Shown piece by piece: positions 48,884 through 58,698 of a stretch of 64,000 bases of DNA (position 1 is its first letter; every line of letters starts with the position of its first letter). Origin of the DNA: Actinomadura parmotrematis (GTDB lineage: Bacteria > Actinomycetota > Actinomycetes > Streptosporangiales > Streptosporangiaceae); assembly GCF_019458805.1 (NCBI RefSeq), contig NZ_JAIBOA010000022.1, positions 62,001-126,000 on the forward strand, given 5' to 3'. The notes under the pieces are model-generated. The model had not been told where the DNA came from, searched no databases, and worked only from the letters and a program-made list of their open reading frames with translations. Made by a program: the position numbers and the translations under genes.

Positions 48884-50515
48884 GTGGTGTTCGACCGGAT
48901 GCGATCGGTGGCGGGGCAGGGCGTCCGGGCGGGCAGGGCGCTGCTGGGCACCGGGGTGCTCCACCCCGTGCGGCCCGATCGCGCCGTCCGGATGCTGTTC
49001 CCCTACGCGCGCTACGGCCCGGTGCCCGCCACCGTCGGGGCCATGTCGGCGCTCCGCTTCGCGGGCCGCACCGCCGTGTTCGACGAGCGCGGCTCGCTCA
49101 CCTACGACGAGCTGGAGCGGCACGCGGCGGCCCTCGCGACCGCCCTCGGCCACCGCATCGGCGCCGGCGACCGGATCGGGGTGCTCTGCCGCAACCACCG
49201 GGGCTTCCTGGAGGCGGTCCTCGCCGGGTCGCGGCTCGGCAACGACGTCGTCCTCCTCAACACCGACTTCTCCGGGCCGCAGCTCGGCGAGGTCGCCGAG
49301 CGCGAGGGCGTCGGGCTGCTCGTCCACGACCAGGAGTTCGACGAGGTGGTGGACGGCTCGTCCTACGACGGCCGGCGGCTGCACGCCTGGCACGACGGCG
49401 GCGGCCTCTACGAGACGATCGACGACCTGGTCGCCGACACCGCCGCCGTCCCGGTCCGCCCGGAGCGGGCGAGCCGCGTCATCGTCATGACGTCCGGGAC
49501 GACCGGCACCCCGAAGGGCGCCCGGCACGACATCGGGCTCGGCGCGCTCGCGCCCGCCGCCGTCAGCCACCTCGTGCGGGTGCCGGTCCGCTCCGGCGCG
49601 CCCCTGGTGATCGCGCCGCCGCTGTTCCACGTCCTCGGCTTCGCCTACTCGACCGTCGGCCTCGGCCTCGGCATGCCGCTGGTGCTCACCCGCCGGTTCG
49701 ACCCGGCGCGCACCCTGGAGCTGATCGAGGAGCACGCGGCGCAGGCCCTCGTCGCCGTCCCGGTCATGCTGAGCCGCCTCCTGGACGTCCCGGACGGACC
49801 GCGGCCCGCCTCGCTGGAGGTCGTCGTCTGCGGCGGCTCCGCCCTGCACCCGAGCCTGTCGGAGCGCTTCACCGCCGAGTTCGGCGACGTCCTCTACAAC
49901 ATCTACGGCGCCACCGAGACCGGCTGGGCCACCATCGCGACGCCCGAGGACGCCCGCGAGGCGCCCGGCACCGTCGGGAAGCCGTCGTTCCGCCTCACCG
50001 TCAAGATCCTCGACCCGGACGGGCGGGAGCTGCCGCCCGGCGAGACCGGCGAGATCCACACCGGCGGCGGCCTCCGGTTCGCCGGGTACACCGGCGGCGG
50101 CACCAAGCAGGTCCGGGACGGCCTGACCAGCACCGGCGACCTCGGCCACTTCGACGGCGCGGGCCGCCTCCACATCGACGGCCGCGCCGACGACATGATC
50201 GTCTCCGGCGGCGAGAACGTCTTCCCCGCCGAGGTCGAGGACCTCCTCGGCGGCCACGACGGCGTCGCCGAGGCCGCCGTCAAGGGCGTCGACGACGAGA
50301 AGTTCGGCCAGCGCCTCGCCGCATACGTCGTCCGCGCGGACGGCTCGGACGTCACCGAGGACGACCTGAAGGCGTACGTGAAGAAGCACCTGGCCCGCTA
50401 CAAGGTTCCCCGCGACGTCCACTTCGTCGACGAACTCCCCCGCACCAGCACCGGCAAGGTCCGCGCGAAAGAACTCCAGGACGACAAGAATTCACCTGCC
50501 GTTAACCAGTCCTGA
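48884..50515 (+). CDS. AMP-dependent acyl-CoA synthetase/ligase
   Basis: A 543-residue ANL enzyme. GTG 48884 follows GAGGAGAGG. All core motifs are normal: VIVMTSGTTGTPKGARHD (A3), the APPLFHVLGFAYS block, YNIYGATETGWATIATPEDA (A5), STGDLGHFD, DDMIVSGGENVFPAEVEDLL and PRTSTGKVRAKEL with the catalytic Lys. Substrate is probably a fatty acid or related carboxylate. Stands alone between the GtrA gene and the RHS region, with a divergent promoter shared with GtrA in the 48733-48883 spacer. Confidence 0.94.
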   Translation: MVFDRMRSVAGQGVRAGRALLGTGVLHPVRPDRAVRMLFPYARYGPVPATVGAMSALRFAGRTAVFDERGSLTYDELERHAAALATALGHRIGAGDRIGVLCRNHRGFLEAVLAGSRLGNDVVLLNTDFSGPQLGEVAEREGVGLLVHDQEFDEVVDGSSYDGRRLHAWHDGGGLYETIDDLVADTAAVPVRPERASRVIVMTSGTTGTPKGARHDIGLGALAPAAVSHLVRVPVRSGAPLVIAPPLFHVLGFAYSTVGLGLGMPLVLTRRFDPARTLELIEEHAAQALVAVPVMLSRLLDVPDGPRPASLEVVVCGGSALHPSLSERFTAEFGDVLYNIYGATETGWATIATPEDAREAPGTVGKPSFRLTVKILDPDGRELPPGETGEIHTGGGLRFAGYTGGGTKQVRDGLTSTGDLGHFDGAGRLHIDGRADDMIVSGGENVFPAEVEDLLGGHDGVAEAAVKGVDDEKFGQRLAAYVVRADGSDVTEDDLKAYVKKHLARYKVPRDVHFVDELPRTSTGKVRAKELQDDKNSPAVNQS

Positions 50516-50733
50516 CAGGCGACAAAAGAGCCGGTCAAAAGCTTTTCTGTTCCCACCGGCCCCGCATCTGAACTCTTCCCCTCGTCCAGTTCGGGACAGC
50601 GAGAAAACAGCTCTTGCATTCGCTCCTGACGATGATCAAAATGAGCGAGTCAGAAATTTGCCATCGAGAAAATTTCCGGCACAGGCGAGCGGTCGCTCAC
50701 CGCCTGCTCCCCCTGCCGGAAGGAAGAACGCGC
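50516..50733 (+). promoter_or_regulatory. A/T-richer upstream region of the RHS gene
   Basis: 218 bp between the acyl-CoA ligase stop and the RHS start. It is less GC-rich than the surroundings and should contain the RHS promoter. No gene or clear terminator is seen. Confidence 0.35.
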
Positions 50734-53567
50734 GTGTTCACCTCACGCCGCAAAACGGCCGCGGCGGTCTCCGCCACGGTCGTGGCGGTCCTCGCCGCCG
50801 GGCTCACGCCCGGCGGCGTTGCGGTCGCCAAGCCCACCGAGCCGCCCACGTCGACCGGGTCGCCGAACGCCGGACACGCCGCCAAGGTGTCCGACTTCAA
50901 GACCCCGGTCGCCGCCCTCGCCGGCTCGCCCGGCGTGGCCAAGGGCATCGGCCCGGCCCGCAACGCCACCCAGCTCCCCTTCAAGGTCTCCGACAAGATC
51001 GACTTGCGGGTCAACGTCGGTTCGGGCAACGCGCTGGTGCGCAGCACCGACCTGTCGCTGCCCGGCGTCAAGGGCTCGCTCACCCTCGGCGCGGCCTACA
51101 ACTCGCTGCTCACCCCCGCCACGACCTCGGTCGCCGTCGGCGCCCACGGCTTCGGCTGGCGGACCCGCTCGGGCATCGACGTCCGGCTGTTCCCCGCCGA
51201 CTCCCAGGTCACCTACCTCGGCCCGGACGGCGAGTCGGGGGTGTTCGACCTCAAGTCCGGTTCCACCACCGACTACACCGCTCCGGACGAGTTCCGCGCC
51301 GACCTGAAGAAGACCAGCGACGGCTTCACCCTCACCCAGCACGGCTCGGGCGAGAAGACCGCCTTCAACGCCGACGGCCTGCCCACCAAGGTCAGCGACC
51401 GCGACGGCAACGACACCGTCTACACCTACGGCTCCGGCCAGCTGGCCTCGGTCACCTCCAGCGCCGGCGCCGCCGGTGCGAACAAGGCCACCGTGGCCTA
51501 CGGCTCCAACGGCCTGATCTCCACCGTCACCCAGACCGGCGGGTCGTCCACCCGCAAGGTCCAGTACTTCTACGACGGCGACCGCAACCTCACCAAGATC
51601 ACCAGTGCGGGCGGCGTCAGCACGCTGCTCGGCTACACCGGCCACGACCTCACCAGGATCACCAGCGGGACCGGCGCCGTCACCGACCTGCCTACGACTC
51701 ATCCCACCGCGTCCTGTCGGTCACCCAGCACCCCACCGCCGGCCTGGCGAACGTCACCCGGCTGGCCTACACCTCGGCGACCCAGACGCAGGTGGCCGAC
51801 GCGAACACCGACCAGTCCAAGGCCGTCGCCGACGTCCCCAACACCACCTACACCCTGAACGGCGACGAGCGCGTCACCGAGGCCAAGGACCCCGCGGGCA
51901 ACAAGCGCTCCAAGACCTACACCGCGCTCGGTGACGTGGCGACCTCCACCGACGGCAACGGCAAGGTCTCCACGATGACCTACGGCGCCAACGGCGGCGA
52001 GTCCCTCACGGCCTCCCAGTCCGCTTCGGGCGCCACCGTCAAGGCCGCCTACGGCAACTCCTCCACCGCCACCAACCCCACCGGCGCGTTCCAGCCCTCG
52101 ACCTCCACCGACGTCCAGAACAACGTCACCGCCTACACCTACAACGGCCCCGGCAACCTGCAGTCGGCCAAGGACGCCACGGCCGCCCAGGCCGACGTGG
52201 ACTACAACGGCGACGGCACCGTCAAGACCTCCACCGACCCCAAGAACAAGAGCGCGGGCAACTCCACCAAGTACGGCTACACCAACAAGCAGCTCACCTC
52301 GCTGACCCCCGTCACCGGGGCGAGCCTGAAGGGCCGCGCGTTCACCTACGACGCCTACGGCCGCCTGGCCACCTCCACCGACGGCGCCGGCAACACCACC
52401 ACCTACACCTACGACGACGACGACCACGTCACCAAGATCAGCGCCGGTGCGCTCAGCAACGTGCTGACCTACGACAACGCGGGCAACCTCAAGACCGCGA
52501 CCGACGCCCACGGCACCACCACCTACGACTACAACACCCGCAACTGGCTGACCGGGCTCACCGACTCCGCCGACACCTACACCGCCTTCAGCTACGACGA
52601 CGACGGCAACCGCACCTACGCCTACTTCGGCGCCAAGCCCGACGACACCTCCACCTGGGCGGCCCGCCAGCAGTGGCAGTACAACGATTCCAACCAGATC
52701 ACCCGCATCACCGTGCTGGCCAACTCGGCGAACCTGACCAAGGTGGCCGACACCAGCTACTGCTGGGTGACCCACACCAACGGCGTCGACTGCCCCACCG
52801 GCAAGTCCGCGAGCAACACCGGCCTGGTGAGCTGGTCGAAGAACAACGTCACCGGCACCACCGCCGTCTACACCTACGACAAGGCCAACCGCATCACCAA
52901 GGCCACCGGCGTCTACGGGCACGACTACAGCTACACCTACGACTCCGACGGCAACCGCACCAACCACACCCAGGACTCCACCGGCTACGACAACAAGTTC
53001 AACACCGCGAACCAGCTCGTCTTCCACGACGACGGCAGCGACACCGACGTGACCTATGACGGCGCCGGCAACCAGACCGTCAGCCCCGTGGGCCGCAAGC
53101 TCGGCTATAACGCCTTCGGCCAGATGGCCTCCAACGACGGCGGCGCCTACACCTACGCCGGCACCACCAACAACGAGCTGCTCGCCGCGGGCACCCGCAC
53201 CTACACCTGGGGTCTGAACGACAGCGTCGGCAAGCCCTGGCTGCAGTCCTACACCGCCGCCGGAACCACCGGCTACATCAACCGCGACGGCGACAGCCCC
53301 TACACCTACACCGACCCCACGGGACAATCTACATTCACTGAACTAGGAGAGACGTTCTTCGGCGTCGGAGGTGCACTCGAAGGCGCGGAGACGGGAAGCG
53401 TTGAAACCGCTTTGGCGGGCACTGTGACCGATATTGGAGTGGACGTTGGCTGTAATTTCGTACTAGGTCTCGCCGCTCCCGAAACAGCAGGTGCCTCTCT
53501 CGCTGTCGGCGAGGTCGGATGCATGGCGCTCGGTTCCGAAGCGGGTAGCGCCGTGATGGAGGGATAA
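50734..53567 (+). pseudogene. RHS/YD-repeat exoprotein, frameshifted and internally deleted
   Basis: GTG 50734 (GGAAGGAAG just upstream) starts a secreted protein: signal peptide KTAAAVSATVVAVLAAGLTP ending AVA, then the DUF6531/RHS N-terminal region and many YD repeats (YTYDDDDHVTKI, LTYDNAGNLKTATD, YTYDSDGNRTNH). Frame +1 breaks at about 51690, where CTGCCTAC replaces an inferred CTGGCCTAC; the remaining YD repeats continue in another frame to TAA 53565. Near 53290 the usual RHS core (DALGSTRAL, ARYYDPxxGRF) is missing: GYINRDGD runs directly into SPYTYTDPTG. The 80-residue tail is lower in GC and ends without a toxin domain. Not likely to make a functional polymorphic toxin; a sequencing error could explain the frameshift but not the missing core. 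Confidence 0.85.
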
Positions 53568-53586
53568 AGGGAAGTTCTGACACGGA

Positions 53587-53612
53587 GGCGAGTCGTACTC
53601 GTACGACTCGCC
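53587..53612. terminator. Palindrome after the RHS gene
   Basis: Perfect 12-bp inverted repeat (53587-53598 with 53601-53612) with a 2-base spacer, between the RHS stop and the opposing small membrane gene. Confidence 0.6.
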
Positions 53613-53626
53613 CCCGCAGCACGCGG

Positions 53627-53866
53627 CTAGTCTCGACGAGACCACTGAGAATATCTGCGCAGTGCGATCGGTGCACCAACAGTGACTATCGCCAGAAGCA
53701 CCAGGCCGATGACTATCATTTTCCAGCCACGCGCATGGCCATTGGCCAACTCGAAGCCACCGAACACCATGCACAGGCCGCCGAACAATACCGTCGCCCC
53801 CGCCGAGAAAAGTAGATGAACCTTCCTGAAGGTTCTTGAAAACGCAAACCTTCGCCGTTCCGGCAA
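53627..53866 (-). CDS. Small two-span membrane protein opposite the RHS remnant
   Basis: A 79-residue protein starting TTG 53866, with GGGAGG six bases upstream, which argues that it is translated. Two hydrophobic segments: LLFSAGATVLFGGLCMVFGG and MIVIGLVLLAIVTVGAPIAL, with basic ends (MPERRRFAFSRTFRK and RRYSQWSRRD). No family recognised. Its base composition is lower in GC than the chromosome. Placement beside an RHS remnant would suit an immunity protein, but immunity genes normally lie downstream on the same strand, so this is only a suggestion. Confidence 0.6.
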   Translation of the reverse strand: MPERRRFAFSRTFRKVHLLFSAGATVLFGGLCMVFGGFELANGHARGWKMIVIGLVLLAIVTVGAPIALRRYSQWSRRD

Positions 53867-54643
53867 AATGGCCTCCCGAGGGAACAGGAAAAACTCCTGG
53901 CGAACAACGCTCTACCAGCAGACCCTACCGAGGCGAGCAGGGAAAAGCAATATTCAGCAAGCAGCAAGGGGGGAGGGATTTTCGAGCCTTGATATTCCCA
54001 ATGAATTAAACTGCCCGGGTACCCGGCGAGAATCGGCTCCACCAGCTAAAGTGCGACGGACGACTTCACGGCCGGCCATAGAGAAATTCTTGCACCGGAA
54101 TAATTCCAGAACCGGCGGGCCGCCCGGAGACGGCGCTCGCCCCGCAAGAGAGTTCGCCGACGAAGTGATCGACGCGCCTTCTTCCCGGGAAGACGTCAAC
54201 CGCCGCCCGGCGGCCGTGTCCGCGCGGCTCGCCGGGTGGGTGACCATCGTTGCGCAGGGATGTCCGTCGCCCGAATCGCGTACGGCACACTCTGAGGCGC
54301 GCCCCTATGGTCGAAACGTTCTACGGAACCATCAAGGCATCCCGACCGATCAAGCCGATAAGCCACGACGACCCCGTGCCCGACCGACCCAAGATCCACC
54401 ATCGTCTTCAAAAGCCATCAGACGCACCCTGGGCGAAACCGTCGATTTCGTTTCCAGCCGCCTCGGGATCGACCGAAACGGAAGTGCCGTCGAAGGCTCT
54501 GCGGGCACCTTCCGCAAGGCCCTCAACCCGGAGAGAGGCCAATAAGATCAGAATGCTTCCTTTTCAGATCGCCACACCCTGGCCACTTACAGCATTATCT
54601 GGTTCTTCATCTTTGTAAAATACAGAAGGATTCAACATCTAAT
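53867..54643. other. 777-bp low-GC region, no credible gene
   Basis: The least GC-rich part of the window. Several frames are open by chance (for example a forward frame reaching 54545), but their codon use and composition are not gene-like. No RNA gene or clear repeat is seen. It may be remains of RHS toxin/immunity modules or of an insertion. Confidence 0.5.
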
Positions 54644-54856
54644 ATGATGAACATGAAACTGGCGACGATTGTTGTTCTCATCCTGGCGGGGTCGGCCATG
54701 GCGGTAATGGCGATCAGATCCGCATCGACAGCCGCAACCGTGATGCACATTTTAGCAGCCATCGCTTTCCTCATTTTCGCCGGCGGCCATATCCACGCCC
54801 TGGTCAAGCTGCGCCGCAAAGACCGCCGGCCTGCCGATAGCAAGAGAAGGCCATGA
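54644..54856 (+). CDS. Small membrane protein, hypothetical
   Basis: A 70-residue protein (ATG 54644; 54647 or 54653 also possible) with two hydrophobic segments, LATIVVLILAGSAMAVMAIR and VMHILAAIAFLIFAGGHIHA, then a basic tail LVKLRRKDRRPADSKRRP. The ribosome site is weak (AAGGA about 14 bases upstream). No family recognised. The hydrophobic pattern makes a real gene plausible, but codon use is low-GC like the surrounding decayed region. Confidence 0.45.
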   Translation: MMNMKLATIVVLILAGSAMAVMAIRSASTAATVMHILAAIAFLIFAGGHIHALVKLRRKDRRPADSKRRP

Positions 54857-54982
54857 ACACATGAGCGCCACAACCGGCGCGAGGACATCAAGAAGAACCT
54901 GAACCGGGGCAGGGTGCCGGCGGCGCTTGGACGCCCCGCCTCACGGGAACAGCACGACCGGGCCGAATTCCCCGGACAGACA

Positions 54983-56330
54983 GTGGACAGCACGGCCATT
55001 ACGCGAGAAAAGCGCCCGCGACTGGAGATCGAGAACCATAGGTTCGAGCCGGTCGCGATCGCGGACTGCTTCGTGCCCGTCGACCCACTGGCCACCTTCT
55101 TTCGACTGCGGTCGACGCGCTGGAACGACGAGTGTTCGCGGAACACCGTCACCACGGCCGTCGAGCACCTCGACCTCGCCCTGCGGATCTGGGCCGGGCA
55201 GTTCGCGCTGCTCGACGAGGGCCGCTCGATGGGCGATATCCTCCCCGTCCCCGCGCACGCCGAGTCCGCCGGCCTCATCGACGCCGTCCCGGGTGCGGCG
55301 CTGTTCTGGCCGCCCGTCCACGACGGCGAGCTGGCCCTGTCCGTCACGATCTCGCCGACGCGCCTGGGGCCCGACCGGTCCTACACCCGGATCGCCGAGC
55401 TGAGCTGCCCGTTCCACTCCGGCCATGTCGTCCTGCACGAGCTCGCCGGACGGCGGCTGCCGCTGCCGCCGCTCCCTGCGGGCCACGGCGACTACCGCCT
55501 GCGCTTCCACACGAAGCCGTCCGGGTGCCTCCTCCAGATCTGGAACCAGCCCCGCACGAGACCCGGCGTCGGGATCCTTTTCCTCGACCCGGGCGACATC
55601 GGCGACGACGGTGAATGGGCCGCCTACAGCATGTTCTCCTGGCGGGCCGAACCGCCGGAGCGGTTCCCGTCCTTCCACGCGTTGATGGAGCACCTCTACG
55701 CCGAGTTCCACCAGATGCGCGAACCGGAGGGCGAGGTCCGGGACGCGTGGGACGCCGCGGTCGAGCAGGCGCGCCTCGACGCCCTCGCGGGCCACCTGGA
55801 GGGCCTCGACGAGACGCTCGCCAAGGCGGAAGATTTCGGCAGTGACCGCGCCACCCTGCTCCGCGCCCAGTTGCGGCTCTTCCTCGGCCTTCCGGCCGAG
55901 CAGTCGCTGAACGGGCTGCTGGACCCGCATTTCGTTCCCGAGGGCTTCCTCTCCGATCCGCTGTTCGCCGCGGAGTTCCTGCCCGTGCTGTTCGCCCAGC
56001 ACGCCGAGGACGCCTCCCCCCACCACCTTTCGGTCCTCCAGGGAGCGATGATCGCCGACCGTCCGGACCTCCGCCTCCTCGTCGGCGAGTACCAGGCGCG
56101 CCTCCGCGGCGGCGGGCCGCACCTGACGTACGGCGCACCCGAGTTCGACGCCCTCGTCCGGGCCGCCGTGGACGAGCACGGCGACGACCCCGACGCCCTC
56201 TGGCGGAAGATCGAGGCCGCGTTCGCCCGCTGGCGCCCGCGCAGAGCCGATCACATCGCGCCCATCGTCCTGCTCGCCGACCCCGCCGTGGCGCTTCGGA
56301 ACGCCATCGGCGCTCGGCGACGGTCAGGCG
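54983..56330 (+). pseudogene. Unknown conserved protein, 3' end disrupted
   Basis: A reading frame of about 450 residues from GTG 54983 (RPRLEIENHRFEPVAIADCF) with normal, high-GC codon use up to about 56330. Features: RSYTRIAELSCPFHSGHVVL, YSMFSWRAEPPERFPSFHAL, WDAAVEQARLDALAGHLEGL, a C-terminal DHIAPIVLLADPAVALR. The frame has no stop where the protein should end and runs on, opposite to the MerR-peroxiredoxin gene, to 57097; the natural tail seems lost or frameshifted. Family not named; related proteins occur in actinomycetes as far as I recall. End coordinate is where coding character ceases. Confidence 0.5.
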
Positions 56331-57310
56331 CCGGGCTCCGGCTCGGCCAAGGGATGGTCTCGCAGCCAGGCGAGGACCTGCCCGGCGTGCTCGTTCGGGG
56401 GAAAGACCGGGTAGAAGACGTGCTCGACCGCGCCGTCGCGGATGATCAGGGTCAGCCGCTTGTAGAGCGTCAGCGCGCCGGTCTCGAACGTGGGCAGGCC
56501 GAGTTCCCGCGCCAGTTCGTGCCCGGGGTCGGAGAGCATCTGGAACGGCAGGCGGAGCCGGTCGACGACCTCGCGTTGGTAGGCGGTCTCCTGGCTGGAG
56601 AGGCCGAACACGCCGGCCGCGCCGGCCGCGAGGAGATCCTGGTGGTGGTCGCGGAAGCCGCACGCCTCGGGGGTGCAGCCGCGTGCCCCGGGGATCGCGT
56701 CCCAGCCGTCGGGCAGGTCGACGCCGGGCCGTCCGGTGAGCGGGTAGACGTAGACCACCGTGCGGCCCGCACCGAGCGCGTCGAGACGGACGGCCGTGCC
56801 ACCGGTGCTCTGGAGCTCCAGGTGCGGCGTCCTCGTTCCGGGCAGATGAGCGGCCGCGCCGTCGTCCTCGGGGACGGGCAGGTCGGCGGGCAGGCTCGTG
56901 TAGTCGGTCATCGGGTCCTCTCCTTCGCTGGTCGGGGAGGCGCGGTCGCCCCGGTGGGCGGCCTCGTGCAGGTGCGCGGCCAGTGCCGTCCGGCGGGCGG
57001 TGAGGCCCTCGATCCGCTGCGTGAGCTCGTGGATCGCGTCCCGGTAACCGGCCAGGGAAGCCGGGCAGTCGTCGCCGTGGCGGTGGCCGGCGGCTAGGCA
57101 CTCCAGGAAGGGGCGGGTGCGCTCGACGGGGATGCCGAGGCGGCCGAGCGCCCGGATCTCCCGCGTGAGCCGCACGTCGTGCTCGCTGTAGTCCCGGTAG
57201 CCGTTGGGCAACCGCGCGGGCGCGAGCAGGCCCAGCGACTCGTAGTAGCGCACCGCTTTGGTCGTCACGCCCGCCCTGCGGGCCAGTTCACCTATCTGCA
57301 CGCCTCTCAC
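56324..57310 (-). CDS. MerR regulator fused to a peroxiredoxin (BCP/PrxQ) domain
   Basis: One 328-residue frame with no stop between two domains. Residues 1-115 are a MerR HTH plus dimer helix (QIGELARRAGVTTKAVRYYE; RLGIPVERTRPFLECLAAGH), with Cys71 and Cys82 as possible sensor thiols. Residues about 150-325 are a peroxiredoxin/redoxin domain with GARGCTPEACGFRDHHQDLL, i.e. peroxidatic and resolving Cys five apart as in PrxQ/BCP, then AGVFGLSSQETAYQREVVDR. An internal ATG at 56911 has GGAGAGG eight bases upstream, so a separate peroxiredoxin could also be made. A MerR-type promoter lies upstream. A redox- or peroxide-sensing regulator is the natural reading. Confidence 0.85.
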   Translation of the reverse strand: MRGVQIGELARRAGVTTKAVRYYESLGLLAPARLPNGYRDYSEHDVRLTREIRALGRLGIPVERTRPFLECLAAGHRHGDDCPASLAGYRDAIHELTQRIEGLTARRTALAAHLHEAAHRGDRASPTSEGEDPMTDYTSLPADLPVPEDDGAAAHLPGTRTPHLELQSTGGTAVRLDALGAGRTVVYVYPLTGRPGVDLPDGWDAIPGARGCTPEACGFRDHHQDLLAAGAAGVFGLSSQETAYQREVVDRLRLPFQMLSDPGHELARELGLPTFETGALTLYKRLTLIIRDGAVEHVFYPVFPPNEHAGQVLAWLRDHPLAEPEPGA

Positions 57311-57318
57311 CTCGAAGA

Positions 57319-57350
57319 ACGCTAAACCCTGCCCCCGAGGGTAAGGTCAA
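57319..57350 (-). promoter_or_regulatory. MerR-type promoter with operator dyad
   Basis: Minus strand: -35 TTGACC (57350-57345), long 20-bp spacer, -10 TAGCGT (57324-57319). Inside the spacer, ACCCT/AGGGT with a 7-base centre (57326-57342) forms a dyad. A 19-20 bp spacer with a dyad in it is the hallmark of MerR-family autoregulated promoters. The divergent MFS gene could share control. Confidence 0.6.
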
Positions 57351-57426
57351 ACCGGCGCGGGAGCCGTGGCGGGATCTTGTTGGTAGATGGCATTCACGCC
57401 GCTTCTGCCGCGGGGCGGCGGCCTCG

Positions 57427-58692
57427 ATGCTGGCCGACATGTCTGCGACCACCTTTCTCTCCGCCCGGCGCCGGGACTGGCAGGACTTCCGGCTGCTGTG
57501 GGGCGGGCAGAGCGTGAGCCTGGTCGGCGACCAGGTGTTCCTGCTCGCCCTGCCGCTCGCCGCGCTGCGCGAGCTGCACGCCGGGACGATGCAGGTCGCG
57601 CTGCTCGCCGCCCTCTCACGGCTGCCGTTCCTGCTGCTCGGCCTGCCCGCGGGCGTGTGGGTGGCGCGGCTCGGGCTGCGGCGGTCCATGCTCGGCGCCG
57701 ACCTGGTCCGCTCCGCCGCGGTGCTGTCGCTGCCGCTGGCGGCCTGGCTGGACTTCCTCGCGCCCGCGCAGCTGTTCGCCGTCGCCCTGGTGACCGGCAC
57801 GGCGATGGTGTTCTTCCAGGTGGCCTACCAGTCCTACACGCCCGCACTGATCGCCGACGACCGGCGGCTGCACGCCGCCAACACGCGGCTGTCGCTGTCG
57901 GAGTCGACGGCGCTGCTCATCGGTCCCGGCCTGGCCGGCGTCGTGATCAGCGCGGTGGGGGCGACGCGGGCGCTGCTGCTCGACGCGGGCAGCTACGCGG
58001 TCAGCGTGCTGACGCTGACCGCAATCCGGCACCGGGAGACCATCGTCCCCGCGCGACAGCCGATGTGGCACGACGTGCGGGACGGGCTGCGCTTCGTCGC
58101 CCGGCATCCGGTCCTGCGGCCGATCATGATGTGCAGCGCCGCCTACAACCTGGGCGTGGCCATGTACGACGCGCTCCTCGCCGTCTTCGCCGTCCAGCAC
58201 CTGCACCTGTCGGCCTGGGCGTTCGGGACGGCGCTGGCGGTCGGCGGCGCGGGCTTCCCGCTGGGCGGCCTGCTGGCGCGCCGGACGGCGGCCCGCGTCG
58301 GGCTCGGCCCGTCGCTGGCGGTGGCCGCGCTGCCGTCCATCGCCGGTCTCGCGATCGGCGCGTCCGCGCACGGGCACCAGGCGGCGGCCCTGCTCGCGGC
58401 CGGGACCTTCGTCAACGGGGTCGGTCAGGGCCTGTTCGCCGTCAACGCCCTCACCCTGCGGCACCTGGCCGCCCCGCCCGAGCTCACCACCCGCGCCACC
58501 GCCGTGCACCGTTTCGTCACGTGGGGCATGCTGCCGCTCGGCTCGGTCCTCGCCGGTCTGGTCGGCGGCGCTTTCGGCGTGCGCGCGGCGATGCTGGCGG
58601 CGGCCGCGACCACCGCGTTCTGCCTGCCCCCGCTGCTGGCCCGCCCCCTGCTGAGCGCGCGTCGACCGCAGCGTCAGACGGCCCTCGGCTGA
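57427..58692 (+). CDS. MFS transporter (MFS_3/enterobactin-exporter-like group)
   Basis: A 421-residue major facilitator with about 10-12 membrane segments. DFRLLWGGQSVSLVGDQVFL at the first span and PLAALRELHAGTMQVALLAA with GVWVARLGLRRSML are typical of the 11-12 TM MFS_3 drug/siderophore-exporter group. Start could be ATG 57427 or 57439 (MSATTFLSAR). Divergent from the MerR-peroxiredoxin gene by about 120 bp, so MerR control is plausible. Substrate unknown. Ends at 58692 beside the convergent antiporter gene. Confidence 0.9.
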   Translation: MLADMSATTFLSARRRDWQDFRLLWGGQSVSLVGDQVFLLALPLAALRELHAGTMQVALLAALSRLPFLLLGLPAGVWVARLGLRRSMLGADLVRSAAVLSLPLAAWLDFLAPAQLFAVALVTGTAMVFFQVAYQSYTPALIADDRRLHAANTRLSLSESTALLIGPGLAGVVISAVGATRALLLDAGSYAVSVLTLTAIRHRETIVPARQPMWHDVRDGLRFVARHPVLRPIMMCSAAYNLGVAMYDALLAVFAVQHLHLSAWAFGTALAVGGAGFPLGGLLARRTAARVGLGPSLAVAALPSIAGLAIGASAHGHQAAALLAAGTFVNGVGQGLFAVNALTLRHLAAPPELTTRATAVHRFVTWGMLPLGSVLAGLVGGAFGVRAAMLAAAATTAFCLPPLLARPLLSARRPQRQTALG

Positions 58693-58698
58693 CCCCGT

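Noticed and set aside
53868..54545. Forward open frame of 225 residues after the RHS remnant
   Set aside because: Low-GC composition without gene-like codon use, no recognisable domain and no good ribosome site; overlaps other chance frames.
54914..54982. N-terminal extension MPAALGRPAS of the 54983 gene
   Set aside because: Weakly coding and no ribosome site; GTG 54983 is where protein-like sequence begins.
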